Origin: an uncultured Erythrobacter sp.
GTDB lineage: Bacteria; Pseudomonadota; Alphaproteobacteria; Sphingomonadales; Sphingomonadaceae
Direction: 5' to 3'
DNA length: 64,000 nt
Assembly (NCBI GenBank): GCA_947498065.1
Contig: CANMIS010000001.1
Coordinates: 558,001 to 622,000, forward strand
How positions within the stretch are numbered: the stretch's first letter is position 1; every line of letters starts with the position of its first letter. The notes under the pieces are model-generated. The model did not search any database. It had not been told where the DNA came from and saw only the letters and a program-made list of their open reading frames with translations. A program made the translations under genes and the position numbers. This document shows positions 1-7,655 of this stretch, in pieces.

Positions 1-2
1 TC

Positions 3-245
3 GACGGGCAAGCGCTCGGGCTGACGCTGGAGACGTGCAAGCCGCTGCTCTCGCTTGGTGCTGAGGCGAAGGCGCTGCTCGGCGGCTCAGAGTTGGAGGC
101 GATGGAGGCCTGCTCTAGTGCGGAAGCGCGCGGGCTTCAGTGGTCGATTGTGATCTTCAGCTGCATTTATGGCTGGGCGGCCCTGCATTACCTATTGGCG
201 GGCCGGACGCTTCAGCGCGACATGGTTGCCAATTCGCAAGGGTGA
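3..245 (+). CDS. C-terminal end of a probable MFS-type transporter (5' truncated)
   Basis: The open frame enters from the left edge and ends at a TGA, giving about 80 residues. It contains one strongly hydrophobic segment (around WSIVIFSCIYGWAALHYLL) followed by a short basic cytoplasmic tail (AGRTLQRDMVANSQG). This arrangement is typical of the last helix of sphingomonad major-facilitator (spinster-like) permeases. The substrate cannot be told from this fragment. It converges on the alcohol dehydrogenase gene with a 40-bp gap. The family assignment is inference from the tail only. Confidence 0.5.
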   Translation, partial: DGQALGLTLETCKPLLSLGAEAKALLGGSELEAMEACSSAEARGLQWSIVIFSCIYGWAALHYLLAGRTLQRDMVANSQG

Positions 246-285
246 TGGGCGTTCCTTGGGGGCTGCGGGCGATCCGCGCGCGGCC

Positions 286-1407
286 TTAAGGGATAACGAT
301 CTGCCGAATGGCTTCGCCGCTGGCGAGCTTGTCGAACATCGCGTTGATGTCGGAGAGCTTGCCGGTCCCGCTCAGCAGGCGTTCCACCGGCAGCCTGCCC
401 GCGCGCCACAGGGCGATGTAGCGCGGGATATCGCGCGCTGGGATCGATGATCCCATATAGCTGCCCATCAAGGTTTTGCCGTCGCCGACGAGCGAGACGG
501 CTGGGATGGAGAGCATGTCCGCCGGATTGGGCAGGCCAACGGTAACAATCCGACCGCCGCGCCGCGCCGCCGCATAGGCCTGCGCCAGCACAGCCGCCTT
601 GCCGACGGTTTCGATAACCAGATCGGGCTTGTCGCCCAATGCAGCGATGATCTCTGCCTCGTCTGCGTCGGGCGAAAAGGCCGCCGCAGCGCCAAGCTCA
701 ATCGCAAGCGCGCGCTTTTCAGGCATGGGGTCGATCGCGACCACGGGGTTCGCGCCGCCAGCCAGTGCGCCCATCAGAGCGGCAAGGCCCACACCGCCGA
801 GGCCATAGACCAGCACCGCCTCGCCCGCCTCTAGCTGCCCAGTGTTGAGCACAGCGCCCACCCCGGTCAGCACGGCGCAGCCAAACAGAGCGGCGATCTC
901 AACCGGGATATCGCTGTCGATCTTCACCGCAGAGCGCCGGTCGACCACCGCATGGCTGGCAAAGGCGGAGGCGCCAAGGTGGTGGTTTACTTCGTGATCA
1001 TGCTCGCAAATGCGCCGCGCGCCGCTCAGCAATGTGCCCGCGCCATTGGCCGCCGCGCCGTGGCCGCACATATAGCCCTCGCCAGAGAGGCATTGCTTGC
1101 AATGGCCGCAGCTCGGCAGGAACGATAGGACCACGCGGTCTCCAGCTGCAAACTGTCCGGCGGCGTTGGACCCTGTCTCGATCACTGTCCCAACCGCCTC
1201 GTGACCAATCGCCATCGGCATGGGCCGCGGGCGATTGCCATCGATCACGGACAGATCGCTGTGGCACAGGCCAGCGGCCTCAATCTTGAGCAGCAATTCA
1301 TCAACGCCCGGTGCCTCCAGCTCAACCTCGGCAATGCGCAAGGGCGCGGTTTGCGCGTACGGCCCCTCATGGCCGATACTGTCTAAAATTGCCGCTGTTG
1401 CTTTCAT
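286..1407 (-). CDS. Zinc-dependent alcohol dehydrogenase
   Basis: A cytoplasmic medium-chain dehydrogenase of 373 aa that should oxidise an alcohol (or reduce an aldehyde) with NAD(P). The catalytic-zinc ligands are visible as C48-H49, H69-E70 and C177. The structural-zinc lobe has Cys at 100, 103, 106 and 114. The Rossmann motif GLGGVG lies at 202-207, with an acidic residue (D226) at the end of the second strand that favours NAD over NADP. I chose the ATG at 1407; a GTG directly before it would add one residue. The gene is monocistronic. Full-length class-III-like family member, but the substrate is unknown; the familiar glutathione-dependent formaldehyde dehydrogenase is one possibility and cannot be confirmed here. 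Confidence 0.9.
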   Translation of the reverse strand: MKATAAILDSIGHEGPYAQTAPLRIAEVELEAPGVDELLLKIEAAGLCHSDLSVIDGNRPRPMPMAIGHEAVGTVIETGSNAAGQFAAGDRVVLSFLPSCGHCKQCLSGEGYMCGHGAAANGAGTLLSGARRICEHDHEVNHHLGASAFASHAVVDRRSAVKIDSDIPVEIAALFGCAVLTGVGAVLNTGQLEAGEAVLVYGLGGVGLAALMGALAGGANPVVAIDPMPEKRALAIELGAAAAFSPDADEAEIIAALGDKPDLVIETVGKAAVLAQAYAAARRGGRIVTVGLPNPADMLSIPAVSLVGDGKTLMGSYMGSSIPARDIPRYIALWRAGRLPVERLLSGTGKLSDINAMFDKLASGEAIRQIVIP

Positions 1408-1552
1408 CACCGCATCCTGTGTCTTGCCAATTGGCGCAAAAATCTCGCCGCTGGCTCTGTGATGGGCGCAGATAAGTCAACCAAGCGCGCGAAAAGTTGC
1501 CGCATGGTGGTTGTGGGCGGGTGCAGAGATGTTGGCGCACCCCCAAGCGGCG

Positions 1553-3028
1553 TCACTCGATATTGGCGACTGCGCTCTTCATCGCGGTCAGGTCTGAGGC
1601 GTTCAAATAGCGCCCCTTCCTGACCACCGCCTCAATCTTGGCGGTGTTGCGGATATCCTCGAGCGGATTGGCCCCGAGCAGCACCATATCCGCCAGCATG
1701 CCGGGCGCAATTGTCCCTTGCTGGCCCTCCAAGCCAAAGAATGCCGCCGGAGTGATGGTCGCTGCGCGCAGGACCTCCATCGGGCTGAGCCCTGCCTCCA
1801 CCAGCATCGCGAGCTCCTCGTGCAAGCTAAAGCCGGGCGCTAAAAAGCCGATCGGCGCATCGGTGCCGGCCATGAAGGGAACGCCGCTGTCGTGCAGGCG
1901 CCCCGCCATGGAAAAGAGCCACTGGTCAAACAGCAGGCTGTCCGCACTCGGCTGGCGCGTGCCAATTGCGCCGGTGAGGTCTCGCCACGTCTTGGCGATT
2001 TCCTGAGGCATCAGGCCATAGCTCTGCTGCCAATTGTCCTGGCCAAATTGCAGGCGGTTGAACAGGCGGCTCAAAGCCAGCGTCGGAGTCTGCGCGACTT
2101 TGTTGGCCGCCAGTACCGCGATCAGCTCGCTGCACGCTGCGTCATCCTCGGCGCGGATCGCATCGATCCGCTGAGCGCTGTGAATGGCGCTGCGCAGCGC
2201 GCTGCCGCTGAGCGCGTTCGGGTTTGCCAGCATTTGCACCCTCGCCTGCAGCAGGCCGTCACCATCAGCCACGCAATCAAGCTCGAGGTTGCGCAGGTGC
2301 TGCATGTCCTCAAGGCCGCCGCTCGCCGCCTGTCTCGCCCGCATCGAAAGCGGCACATGGCCGGTCACCGACAGCCCGCGCGCTCGTGCGCGCTTCACCG
2401 CCCCGGCAAATGCCTCAGGGGTGAGCATTTCATAGGTCTTGATGAAATCCGCGCCCTGATCAGCCAGCTGGTCGACCATCGCTGCGGCTTCCTCTGCCGT
2501 CTTGACGCCAACAGACAGGTTCGCTCGGCCATTGCCATCATAGACCCTCGGCTCGCCATCGATCAGCGGCCCGGAGACATAGAGATCCGGCGTCAGCGGA
2601 TTGTTGGCGGCCTCAACGCGCGCTTCGGACAATTGATCGAGCTGGCCGCCGGTATCGCGCAGGTAGGTGATCCCATGCGCCAGCGATAAAGGGAAGAAGA
2701 CGCGGTGATCGATCCCGCTCTCGAAAGCCAAATGCACATGCGCATCCCATAGGCCGGGGATCAGAAATTTGCCGGTGCCATCGATCGTTTGGGCTGCTTC
2801 GGCGGTGAGGTCTTCGCCGACACTTTGCACGAGACCCTGGGACAGCAGCACATCCATATTGCCGCGCTGGCCGTTCTCGGCATCGATCAAGGTGACATTC
2901 TCGATCAGCAGATCGCCTGTCAGCCTGCTCGCCTGCGCCTGCTCATCTGGCACGGTTCCCGCAGACACACACGCCGTCAGCATTGCAAGCAGCCCAACCA
3001 AAGAGCCAAGACCAAGTGATCGTTTCAT
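1553..3028 (-). CDS. Amidohydrolase-family lipoprotein
   Basis: A metal-dependent hydrolase of the amidohydrolase/imidazolonepropionase-like superfamily (491 aa). The first 20 residues form a lipoprotein signal with lipobox LTAC (Cys20), so the enzyme is probably membrane-anchored in the periplasm. The N-terminal metal site is DAHVHL (95-100). Further downstream are a Lys in IKTYE that can bridge metals, the His of TGHVPL and the Asp of AGTDAP. Start: ATG at 3028 is preferred over an adjacent TTG. Members of this family cleave prolyl dipeptides, cyclic amides and similar bonds; the substrate here is unknown. It is divergent from the ferritin-like gene. Confidence 0.85.
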   Translation of the reverse strand: MKRSLGLGSLVGLLAMLTACVSAGTVPDEQAQASRLTGDLLIENVTLIDAENGQRGNMDVLLSQGLVQSVGEDLTAEAAQTIDGTGKFLIPGLWDAHVHLAFESGIDHRVFFPLSLAHGITYLRDTGGQLDQLSEARVEAANNPLTPDLYVSGPLIDGEPRVYDGNGRANLSVGVKTAEEAAAMVDQLADQGADFIKTYEMLTPEAFAGAVKRARARGLSVTGHVPLSMRARQAASGGLEDMQHLRNLELDCVADGDGLLQARVQMLANPNALSGSALRSAIHSAQRIDAIRAEDDAACSELIAVLAANKVAQTPTLALSRLFNRLQFGQDNWQQSYGLMPQEIAKTWRDLTGAIGTRQPSADSLLFDQWLFSMAGRLHDSGVPFMAGTDAPIGFLAPGFSLHEELAMLVEAGLSPMEVLRAATITPAAFFGLEGQQGTIAPGMLADMVLLGANPLEDIRNTAKIEAVVRKGRYLNASDLTAMKSAVANIE

Positions 3029-3329
3029 CAAGACGAATACCCTCTTTCCTCATCTGCAAACCGTCATAGCAGCGCCGCACCACCTTTGTCGCGGCGGACG
3101 CTGGTCAAGCCGTTGCTAAGAGCCAATTGAATAACAACTTTCTCTAACGGCGCTCCGCAGCGGGGGCGCCATTTTGCATCACGAACCTGATGAGCTAGCA
3201 GTGGGCGGAATGGAAGCCCTAGCTTTGGGCTGCGTTTTCGTGCACTGATTGATCAGGGCGCTACGGTATTAGCGCCATAGCTTTGTCAGTCACCGCTTTT
3301 GCCGTACCCTAACTCTACAGGAGAATGGC
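3029..3329. other. Divergent intergenic region with two small dyads
   Basis: About 300 bp between the amidohydrolase and the ferritin-like gene. No small gene is convincing. It holds an inverted repeat AGCCC-N7-GGGCT (3215-3231) and another, GGCGCT-N8-AGCGCC (3257-3276). The second lies where an operator for the rightward gene could be. An AGGAGA ribosome-binding site sits just before the ferritin-like ATG. No confident -35/-10 pair could be assigned. Confidence 0.4.
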
Positions 3330-4016
3330 ATGATCGATTGGTTTCGCCGGCGCTATCTGGACCTTTTGGGGTCAATCTACATCTACAATGAACATCGCGG
3401 CTACACCGCGCTCGACCGCGTGCTGGAGGCGGTGCGGGCGCGCTGCGAACCTGGCGATCCGCTGATCACCATGATCGAGAAACACCGCGCGGATGAGCGC
3501 AAGCATTACGTCATGTTCAAGCGCTGGTTTGAGCTGCAGGGCAAGCATCCGATCCACCTCGACCGCACCTTTGGCCATATTGATCGCTTTATCGAGATCA
3601 TGTTTGGCACCCCCATCGACAAGCTCGACACCCAAGCGGTGATCGAACGCGATGAGCTGTTTGAGCGGCTTTGCCGGGTCATCTCACTGACGGAAAAGCG
3701 CGGCTACAAACAGATCGAGATCCTGCTGAAAAACCCGTTTGTGAAATCCGACCCAGCCTTGGTGAAGATCTTCAAAGTGATCGAGCGAGACGAGCCCAGC
3801 CATTGGGCGCCCTATGACGGCTGGCTGCGCGACAATGCCAAGCGCGAGCCGAAATGGTGGGAGCGCACGGTTGACGGCTTCATCCATTCAGAGCTGCTGT
3901 TTCTGAAATTGCCGATCCTGTTCCTCAACCCGTTTGTGACGCGCAAAAACGTGTGGGCTGATGAAGGCGAGCAAGACCCGGATCGCTATTCCGACCGGCT
4001 GCGCTCCGCGACTTAA
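3330..4016 (+). CDS. Ferritin-like diiron-site protein
   Basis: A predicted helical-bundle protein of 228 aa. Two ExxH motifs are present, E56-x-x-H59 (ADERKH) and E155-x-x-H158 (DEPSH). Carboxylates at E21 (YNEHRG) and near E107/E122 sit at suitable spacing for a dinuclear iron site, the pattern of ferritin-like and COQ7/MiaE-type oxygenases. The last 40 residues are hydrophobic and aromatic (LLFLKLPILFLNPF), suggesting membrane association. A good AGGAGA site supports the start. It lies 15 bp ahead of a GtrA-family membrane gene, so the two are probably co-transcribed. The reaction is unknown: oxidase, hydroxylase or iron handling are all open. Confidence 0.75.
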   Translation: MIDWFRRRYLDLLGSIYIYNEHRGYTALDRVLEAVRARCEPGDPLITMIEKHRADERKHYVMFKRWFELQGKHPIHLDRTFGHIDRFIEIMFGTPIDKLDTQAVIERDELFERLCRVISLTEKRGYKQIEILLKNPFVKSDPALVKIFKVIERDEPSHWAPYDGWLRDNAKREPKWWERTVDGFIHSELLFLKLPILFLNPFVTRKNVWADEGEQDPDRYSDRLRSAT

Positions 4017-4031
4017 CGAAACCCACCCAGC

Positions 4032-4493
4032 GTGAGCACAGCGGCAGAGCCTACCGAAGAGACACACGATGGCCGCCCGCGTGGGAGCCTTATCACGCGC
4101 CTGCTCAAGGTGCGGGTCGGCTGGATGCTGGTGCGCAACACCGTGGTCAGCACCGGGGTCTTTCTAATCGGGCTTGGCGTGCTGTGGCTCCTGGTCGAGC
4201 GCGGCGGCATGGGAGAGGTGATTGCCTCTGGCATTGGTTTCGCTGTCGCCAACACCTTGCATTATTTCCTCGGCAGGAGCTGGATTTTCCGCGGGACAGA
4301 CCGTGCGCTGGCCAGCGGATACGCGCTATTTCTTATAAACGGCGCGATTGGCCTCGCCGCGACCATGGCGCTGATGGCGGTGATGCTGGCGCTGACCCCG
4401 ATCGACTATATGGTCGCGCGCGTATTGGTGTCCGTGATCGCGGGGCTGCTCGTGTTCGTGCTCAACGCCGTGTGGAACTTCCGCCGGGTCTAG
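4032..4493 (+). CDS. GtrA-family membrane protein
   Basis: A small integral membrane protein (153 aa) with four hydrophobic segments, matching the GtrA/DPMS1-C fold. The family moves or supports polyprenyl-linked sugars across the inner membrane, or serves as an accessory membrane domain. The signature between helices one and two, VANTLHYFLGRSWIFRG, matches the usual NFxxxRxWVF-type motif. It starts with GTG 15 bp after the ferritin-like gene, in an apparent operon. No glycosyltransferase is adjacent, so the sugar substrate is unknown. Confidence 0.85.
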   Translation: MSTAAEPTEETHDGRPRGSLITRLLKVRVGWMLVRNTVVSTGVFLIGLGVLWLLVERGGMGEVIASGIGFAVANTLHYFLGRSWIFRGTDRALASGYALFLINGAIGLAATMALMAVMLALTPIDYMVARVLVSVIAGLLVFVLNAVWNFRRV

Positions 4494-4848
4494 CGCCATT
4501 CAGCGCCCACGCCTCCGATAGCGATTCTCTCTTGCAGCGCATGCCTCTTCGCGAATTGTGACAAAGCCTATCCAATCGCCAAACGCGCAACGGTTCGTCG
4601 CAACGGTTCGTCGCAGCAAGCGGTCAAACGACCCGTACAACTAACGAAACTGACCGATCTGTTCATCTGGCAGAAAGGTTTGGCTGACACTCAGGCCCCA
4701 CATGCCGCCCAAAAACGGCATCCAATCGCACATGTTGTGCACGAATTTTCGAGGGGGCTTTAGCAGCCAGACACGCCATCACAGGGGGCGGTCTAACAAA
4801 TGCCGAGACGACGAACGGCTGGCTGCCATAGTTTTGAGGAGTACTTTA
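4494..4848. other. Intergenic leader upstream of the OmpA-family gene
   Basis: About 350 bp with no convincing gene. An in-frame ATG at 4702 exists, but the protein it would add lacks a signal sequence, so this stretch is treated as untranslated. It contains a 13-bp tandem duplication (4587-4612) and a hairpin ATGCCG-N8-CGGCAT (4702-4721). It ends with a strong GAGGAG ribosome-binding site, as expected for an abundant outer-membrane protein mRNA. Confidence 0.5.
4587..4612. repeat. 13-bp tandem direct repeat (two copies)
   Basis: GCAACGGTTCGTC occurs twice head to tail, followed by the first three bases of a third copy. It lies about 240 bp before the OmpA-family start. It could be a paired regulator site or simple slippage; nothing else in the window matches it by eye. 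Confidence 0.7.
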
Positions 4849-5760
4849 ATGACTGCCATTTCAAAGAAGCATACCGCTCTTTTCCTGTCGGCTGTGATCG
4901 CCCTGCCCATGGCAAGCGGCGCAATCGGCCAAGAGCCTATGCCTGTTCCTGCCCAACAGGGCGAAGTGCTGACCACGGTCACTGGCTCACCGCCTGCTGA
5001 CCTGTCTGGCATGCCAGAAGGACCAGAAATTGATGGCTTTATCTCGGCTCGCCGCGATGGTGAGTTTCAAGTCACGACGGTTGATGGTTCACGCACCGCA
5101 ATCCGCCTCAGCGATGGCACCGAAATCCGCGCCAAGGGCGGCTTCCTGGGTCTCAACCGTGACAAGCTGGGTTCTGAGCAATTGCTCAACGGCCTGCCAG
5201 TATCGGTTAAGACGGTTGAATGGGCTGGCGGTCTTGTCGCCACCCGCGTTAACCTGAAGAACAAGGATCTGCGCACCGCATCGATGATCCGCAACGGCAC
5301 CGAGCAGCAGTTCGGCGAGCAAGGCGCAGCGATCACGAAAAATGCTGCCGCAACAGAGGCGCTGCGCGGCCGCTTTGGTGACATCGACCAATACAACATC
5401 AAAGGCACCACCAATGTCTATTTCGATACTGGCCGGTACAACCTTTCCAGCCAAGCGCGCGCAGAGCTGTGCGGCGCGGCTGAGCAAGCCAATGCAATGG
5501 ACAACGCTCTGCTTCTGGTCGTCGGCTATACCGACTCAACCGGCAGCTATGAGATCAACCAAGAGCTGAGCGAAAAGCGCGCCAGCCGCGTTGTGAACTA
5601 TCTCCAACAGCAATGCGGTTGGAAGCCTTATCGCATGCTGACCCCAACCGGGATGGCAGAAGCCGATCCGGCAGCTGACAACTCAACCCCTCAGGGTAAG
5701 GCGCAAAACCGCCGCGTTGCGGTGAACGTCTTGGTCAGCAAGAGCGTCGAAGGCCTTTAA
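4849..5760 (+). CDS. OmpA-family outer-membrane protein
   Basis: A 303-aa exported protein. The chosen ATG has a GAGGAG site 7 bp upstream and gives a clean signal peptide (MTAISKKHTALFLSAVIALP, cut near AIGQ). A start further upstream would bury the signal. The middle (about 50-160) is a beta-rich domain of unknown function. The C-terminal 120 residues are an OmpA-type peptidoglycan-binding domain with YFDTGRYNL, GYTDSTGS, LSEKRASRVVNYL and NRRVAV. The protein probably tethers the envelope to peptidoglycan. It ends just before a strong intrinsic terminator, so the gene forms its own unit. Confidence 0.85.
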   Translation: MTAISKKHTALFLSAVIALPMASGAIGQEPMPVPAQQGEVLTTVTGSPPADLSGMPEGPEIDGFISARRDGEFQVTTVDGSRTAIRLSDGTEIRAKGGFLGLNRDKLGSEQLLNGLPVSVKTVEWAGGLVATRVNLKNKDLRTASMIRNGTEQQFGEQGAAITKNAAATEALRGRFGDIDQYNIKGTTNVYFDTGRYNLSSQARAELCGAAEQANAMDNALLLVVGYTDSTGSYEINQELSEKRASRVVNYLQQQCGWKPYRMLTPTGMAEADPAADNSTPQGKAQNRRVAVNVLVSKSVEGL

Positions 5761-5791
5761 TCCAGGCGACACTCTCTCCGATTGAAAAATG

Positions 5792-5823
5792 CGGGGCAGG
5801 CTTTGCGGCCTGCCCCGTTTTTT
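5792..5823 (+). terminator. Rho-independent terminator of the OmpA-family gene
   Basis: A perfect 10-bp stem CGGGGCAGGC/GCCTGCCCCG with a 6-nt loop is followed directly by six T residues, 30 bp after the stop codon. This is the clearest intrinsic terminator in the window. Confidence 0.92.
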
Positions 5824-5839
5824 GTGGGCGGTGCGTTGT

Positions 5840-6658
5840 TTAGGCGTCCGGGAGGCCGAGCCAGTAAAATTCGAAACGCTCCAATCCGCTCGCAAAATAT
5901 TGCCGATTGGCGAGATATTCGTCCGACTTTTGCACCTCGGCAAAACCATCCGGTCTATCCCATTCGACGAATGTGACCTGACCCGGCGGGGTTAGCGCGG
6001 AAGCATGCGCCTCGAAACTTGGTTCGCGCATCTTATAGATGAACCGGCCACCGGCGCGTTCAACCGCGCTTTCAATCCCGGTCAAATAGCGATCATAATC
6101 GCCTGGATTGTCGGGATCGAACCACGCGGCCACCACCGTGTAGTATTTGTCAGGGCGGAACCGCAAAGAGAGGTCTTCCTCCAGCGTGTCGCTGTAAACT
6201 TTGAGCTCATTCCAAGCAGCCGGCCGGGTCGCCTTGATCGCGGGCCAATCGGGGTGATTGTCAAAGCTCTGGACCGCCTCTTCGCTGGGCCAAGAGAAGA
6301 ACGAAAACGCCTCTGGTTCAAAATCGCTCACCACCTGCTGCTTTACGGCCAGCGTGCCCAGCGGGGCAAAGCCAAAGGATGATGCGATTGGGAAGGCGGT
6401 TTGCGCATAGGCGCGCCGCGCGGCGGCGCCATCGGGCCGGACCTGAGAGGCGATCACTTGCAGCACTTGGCCAGCCTTCAGTTCGATGACGACATCCTTG
6501 ACTGGCTTTGCCGTTTCGGCGGATTTTGCGCTCGCTGGCTGCGCATTGGACTGCGGCTTTGCATGATCTTCTGCGAGCGCGGCGGCGGGCATAGCGAGCC
6601 CTAGGGTTAGCGCAGATGCGAGCGAGAATGCGTAGCTGGGCCGGAGCGGAAAAGTCAT
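5840..6658 (-). CDS. Exported protein with two DUF1330/ABM-like domains, function unknown
   Basis: A 272-aa protein. The ATG at 6658 gives a clear signal peptide (MTFPLRPSYAFSLASALTLG, cleavage after AALA), so it acts in the periplasm. Two successive alpha-beta modules follow, about 60-150 and 155-260. Each carries patterns of small dimeric ferredoxin-like domains (ending FSFFSWPSEEAVQSF and VTFVEWDRPDGFAEVQ), similar to DUF1330 or antibiotic-biosynthesis-monooxygenase modules. No catalytic residues can be assigned. It is divergent from a LysR regulator across 114 bp and is the likely target of that regulator. Confidence 0.7.
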   Translation of the reverse strand: MTFPLRPSYAFSLASALTLGLAMPAAALAEDHAKPQSNAQPASAKSAETAKPVKDVVIELKAGQVLQVIASQVRPDGAAARRAYAQTAFPIASSFGFAPLGTLAVKQQVVSDFEPEAFSFFSWPSEEAVQSFDNHPDWPAIKATRPAAWNELKVYSDTLEEDLSLRFRPDKYYTVVAAWFDPDNPGDYDRYLTGIESAVERAGGRFIYKMREPSFEAHASALTPPGQVTFVEWDRPDGFAEVQKSDEYLANRQYFASGLERFEFYWLGLPDA

Positions 6659-6673
6659 AAGGGGAAACTCCAA

Positions 6674-6695
6674 ATTGGTAGGTTGACACACCAAT
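6674..6695. promoter_or_regulatory. Dyad in divergent LysR intergenic region (possible operator)
   Basis: ATTGGT-N10-ACCAAT is a perfect inverted repeat between the LysR-type gene and its divergent neighbour, with a T and an A flanking the spacer as in LysR-family boxes. A TTGACA hexamer at 6683-6688 lies inside the spacer and could be a -35 element for the rightward gene; its -10 partner is weak. Regulation by the adjacent LysR protein is inference. Confidence 0.5.
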
Positions 6696-6772
6696 AGCGG
6701 TCCATTTCGGTAAGTCTTGGCTAGATTTTCGTAGCTTTTGGTGCATAAACGTTCCACTATGGACACTCACCA

Positions 6773-7648
6773 ATGAATGACTGGGACGATTACCGCCTGA
6801 TCTTGGCGCTGGCACGTTGCGGATCATTGCGCTCAGCGGCGGCCTCCCTCGGCCTCACCCACACAACTGTCTCACGCCGCCTCGCCACCTTGCAGGATGC
6901 ACGCGGACAATTGTTCGACAAGGCGCCCGGCGGATACCGCGCGACGAAGCTCGGCGAGGCTCTGATCAGTGTTGCGGAGCGGATGGAGCGGCTGACCTTG
7001 GATGCCGCGCGCCAGCAAAAGGCTTACGGCGAAGACCTGTCTGGCCCCATCACCCTGTCCCTGCCAGAGGCGATTGCGCAGTTTCTGCTGCTGGAAGAGT
7101 TGCTCGAATTCACCGAGGCCTATCCGGCGATCACTTTGACAGTTGAGACCAGCTACCGCTTTGTCGATCTGGATCGCAGCGAGGCGGATGTTGTCGTTCG
7201 CGGGGCGCAGGAGCCGCCAGATCATCTGGTTGGCCGGCGGCTGTTCCCCAATTGCGTGACCTATTATGCGGACCGCGATTACCTCGCGGGCACGCCGGAG
7301 GAGGAGCTGCGCTGGATCGCGCCCTCCGCCGCTGCGACCGATCCCAGCTGGCTGGCGGGCTCGCCCTATCCCGACGCACCAATCGCGCTGATGATCGACG
7401 ATATCACCGCCCGGCACCGCGCCTTGGTCAGCGGTCTGGGGCTGAGCCGCGGGGCCTGCTTCATGGCCGATCCAGAGCCGAACCTGGTGCGCCTGAGCGC
7501 TCAGCCACCGGTCCCGCAGCAGGAATTGTGGGTGCTGACCCATCCCGACCTCAGGCAGACGCCGCGCATCCGCACGCTGATGGAGTTCATCACCAATGCC
7601 ATAAACGCAAAGCGCACCCTAATCCTCGGCCAGACCCGCGAGGTCTGA
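6773..7648 (+). CDS. LysR-family transcriptional regulator
   Basis: A 291-aa DNA-binding regulator. The N-terminal winged helix-turn-helix (about 1-62) reads DYRLILALARCGSLRSAAAS then THTTVSRRLATLQ, the standard LysR pattern. A periplasmic-binding-protein-like effector domain follows (about 90-285). Family members bind a small ligand and act at a divergent promoter, which fits the oppositely oriented exported-protein gene 114 bp away. The ligand is unknown. Confidence 0.9.
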   Translation: MNDWDDYRLILALARCGSLRSAAASLGLTHTTVSRRLATLQDARGQLFDKAPGGYRATKLGEALISVAERMERLTLDAARQQKAYGEDLSGPITLSLPEAIAQFLLLEELLEFTEAYPAITLTVETSYRFVDLDRSEADVVVRGAQEPPDHLVGRRLFPNCVTYYADRDYLAGTPEEELRWIAPSAAATDPSWLAGSPYPDAPIALMIDDITARHRALVSGLGLSRGACFMADPEPNLVRLSAQPPVPQQELWVLTHPDLRQTPRIRTLMEFITNAINAKRTLILGQTREV

Positions 7649-7655
7649 CCGCGCG

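Noticed and set aside
4702..4848. Longer N-terminus for the OmpA-family protein from the ATG at 4702
   Set aside because: It lacks a signal peptide at its start and hides the real one; the ATG at 4849 has a strong ribosome-binding site and a clean signal.
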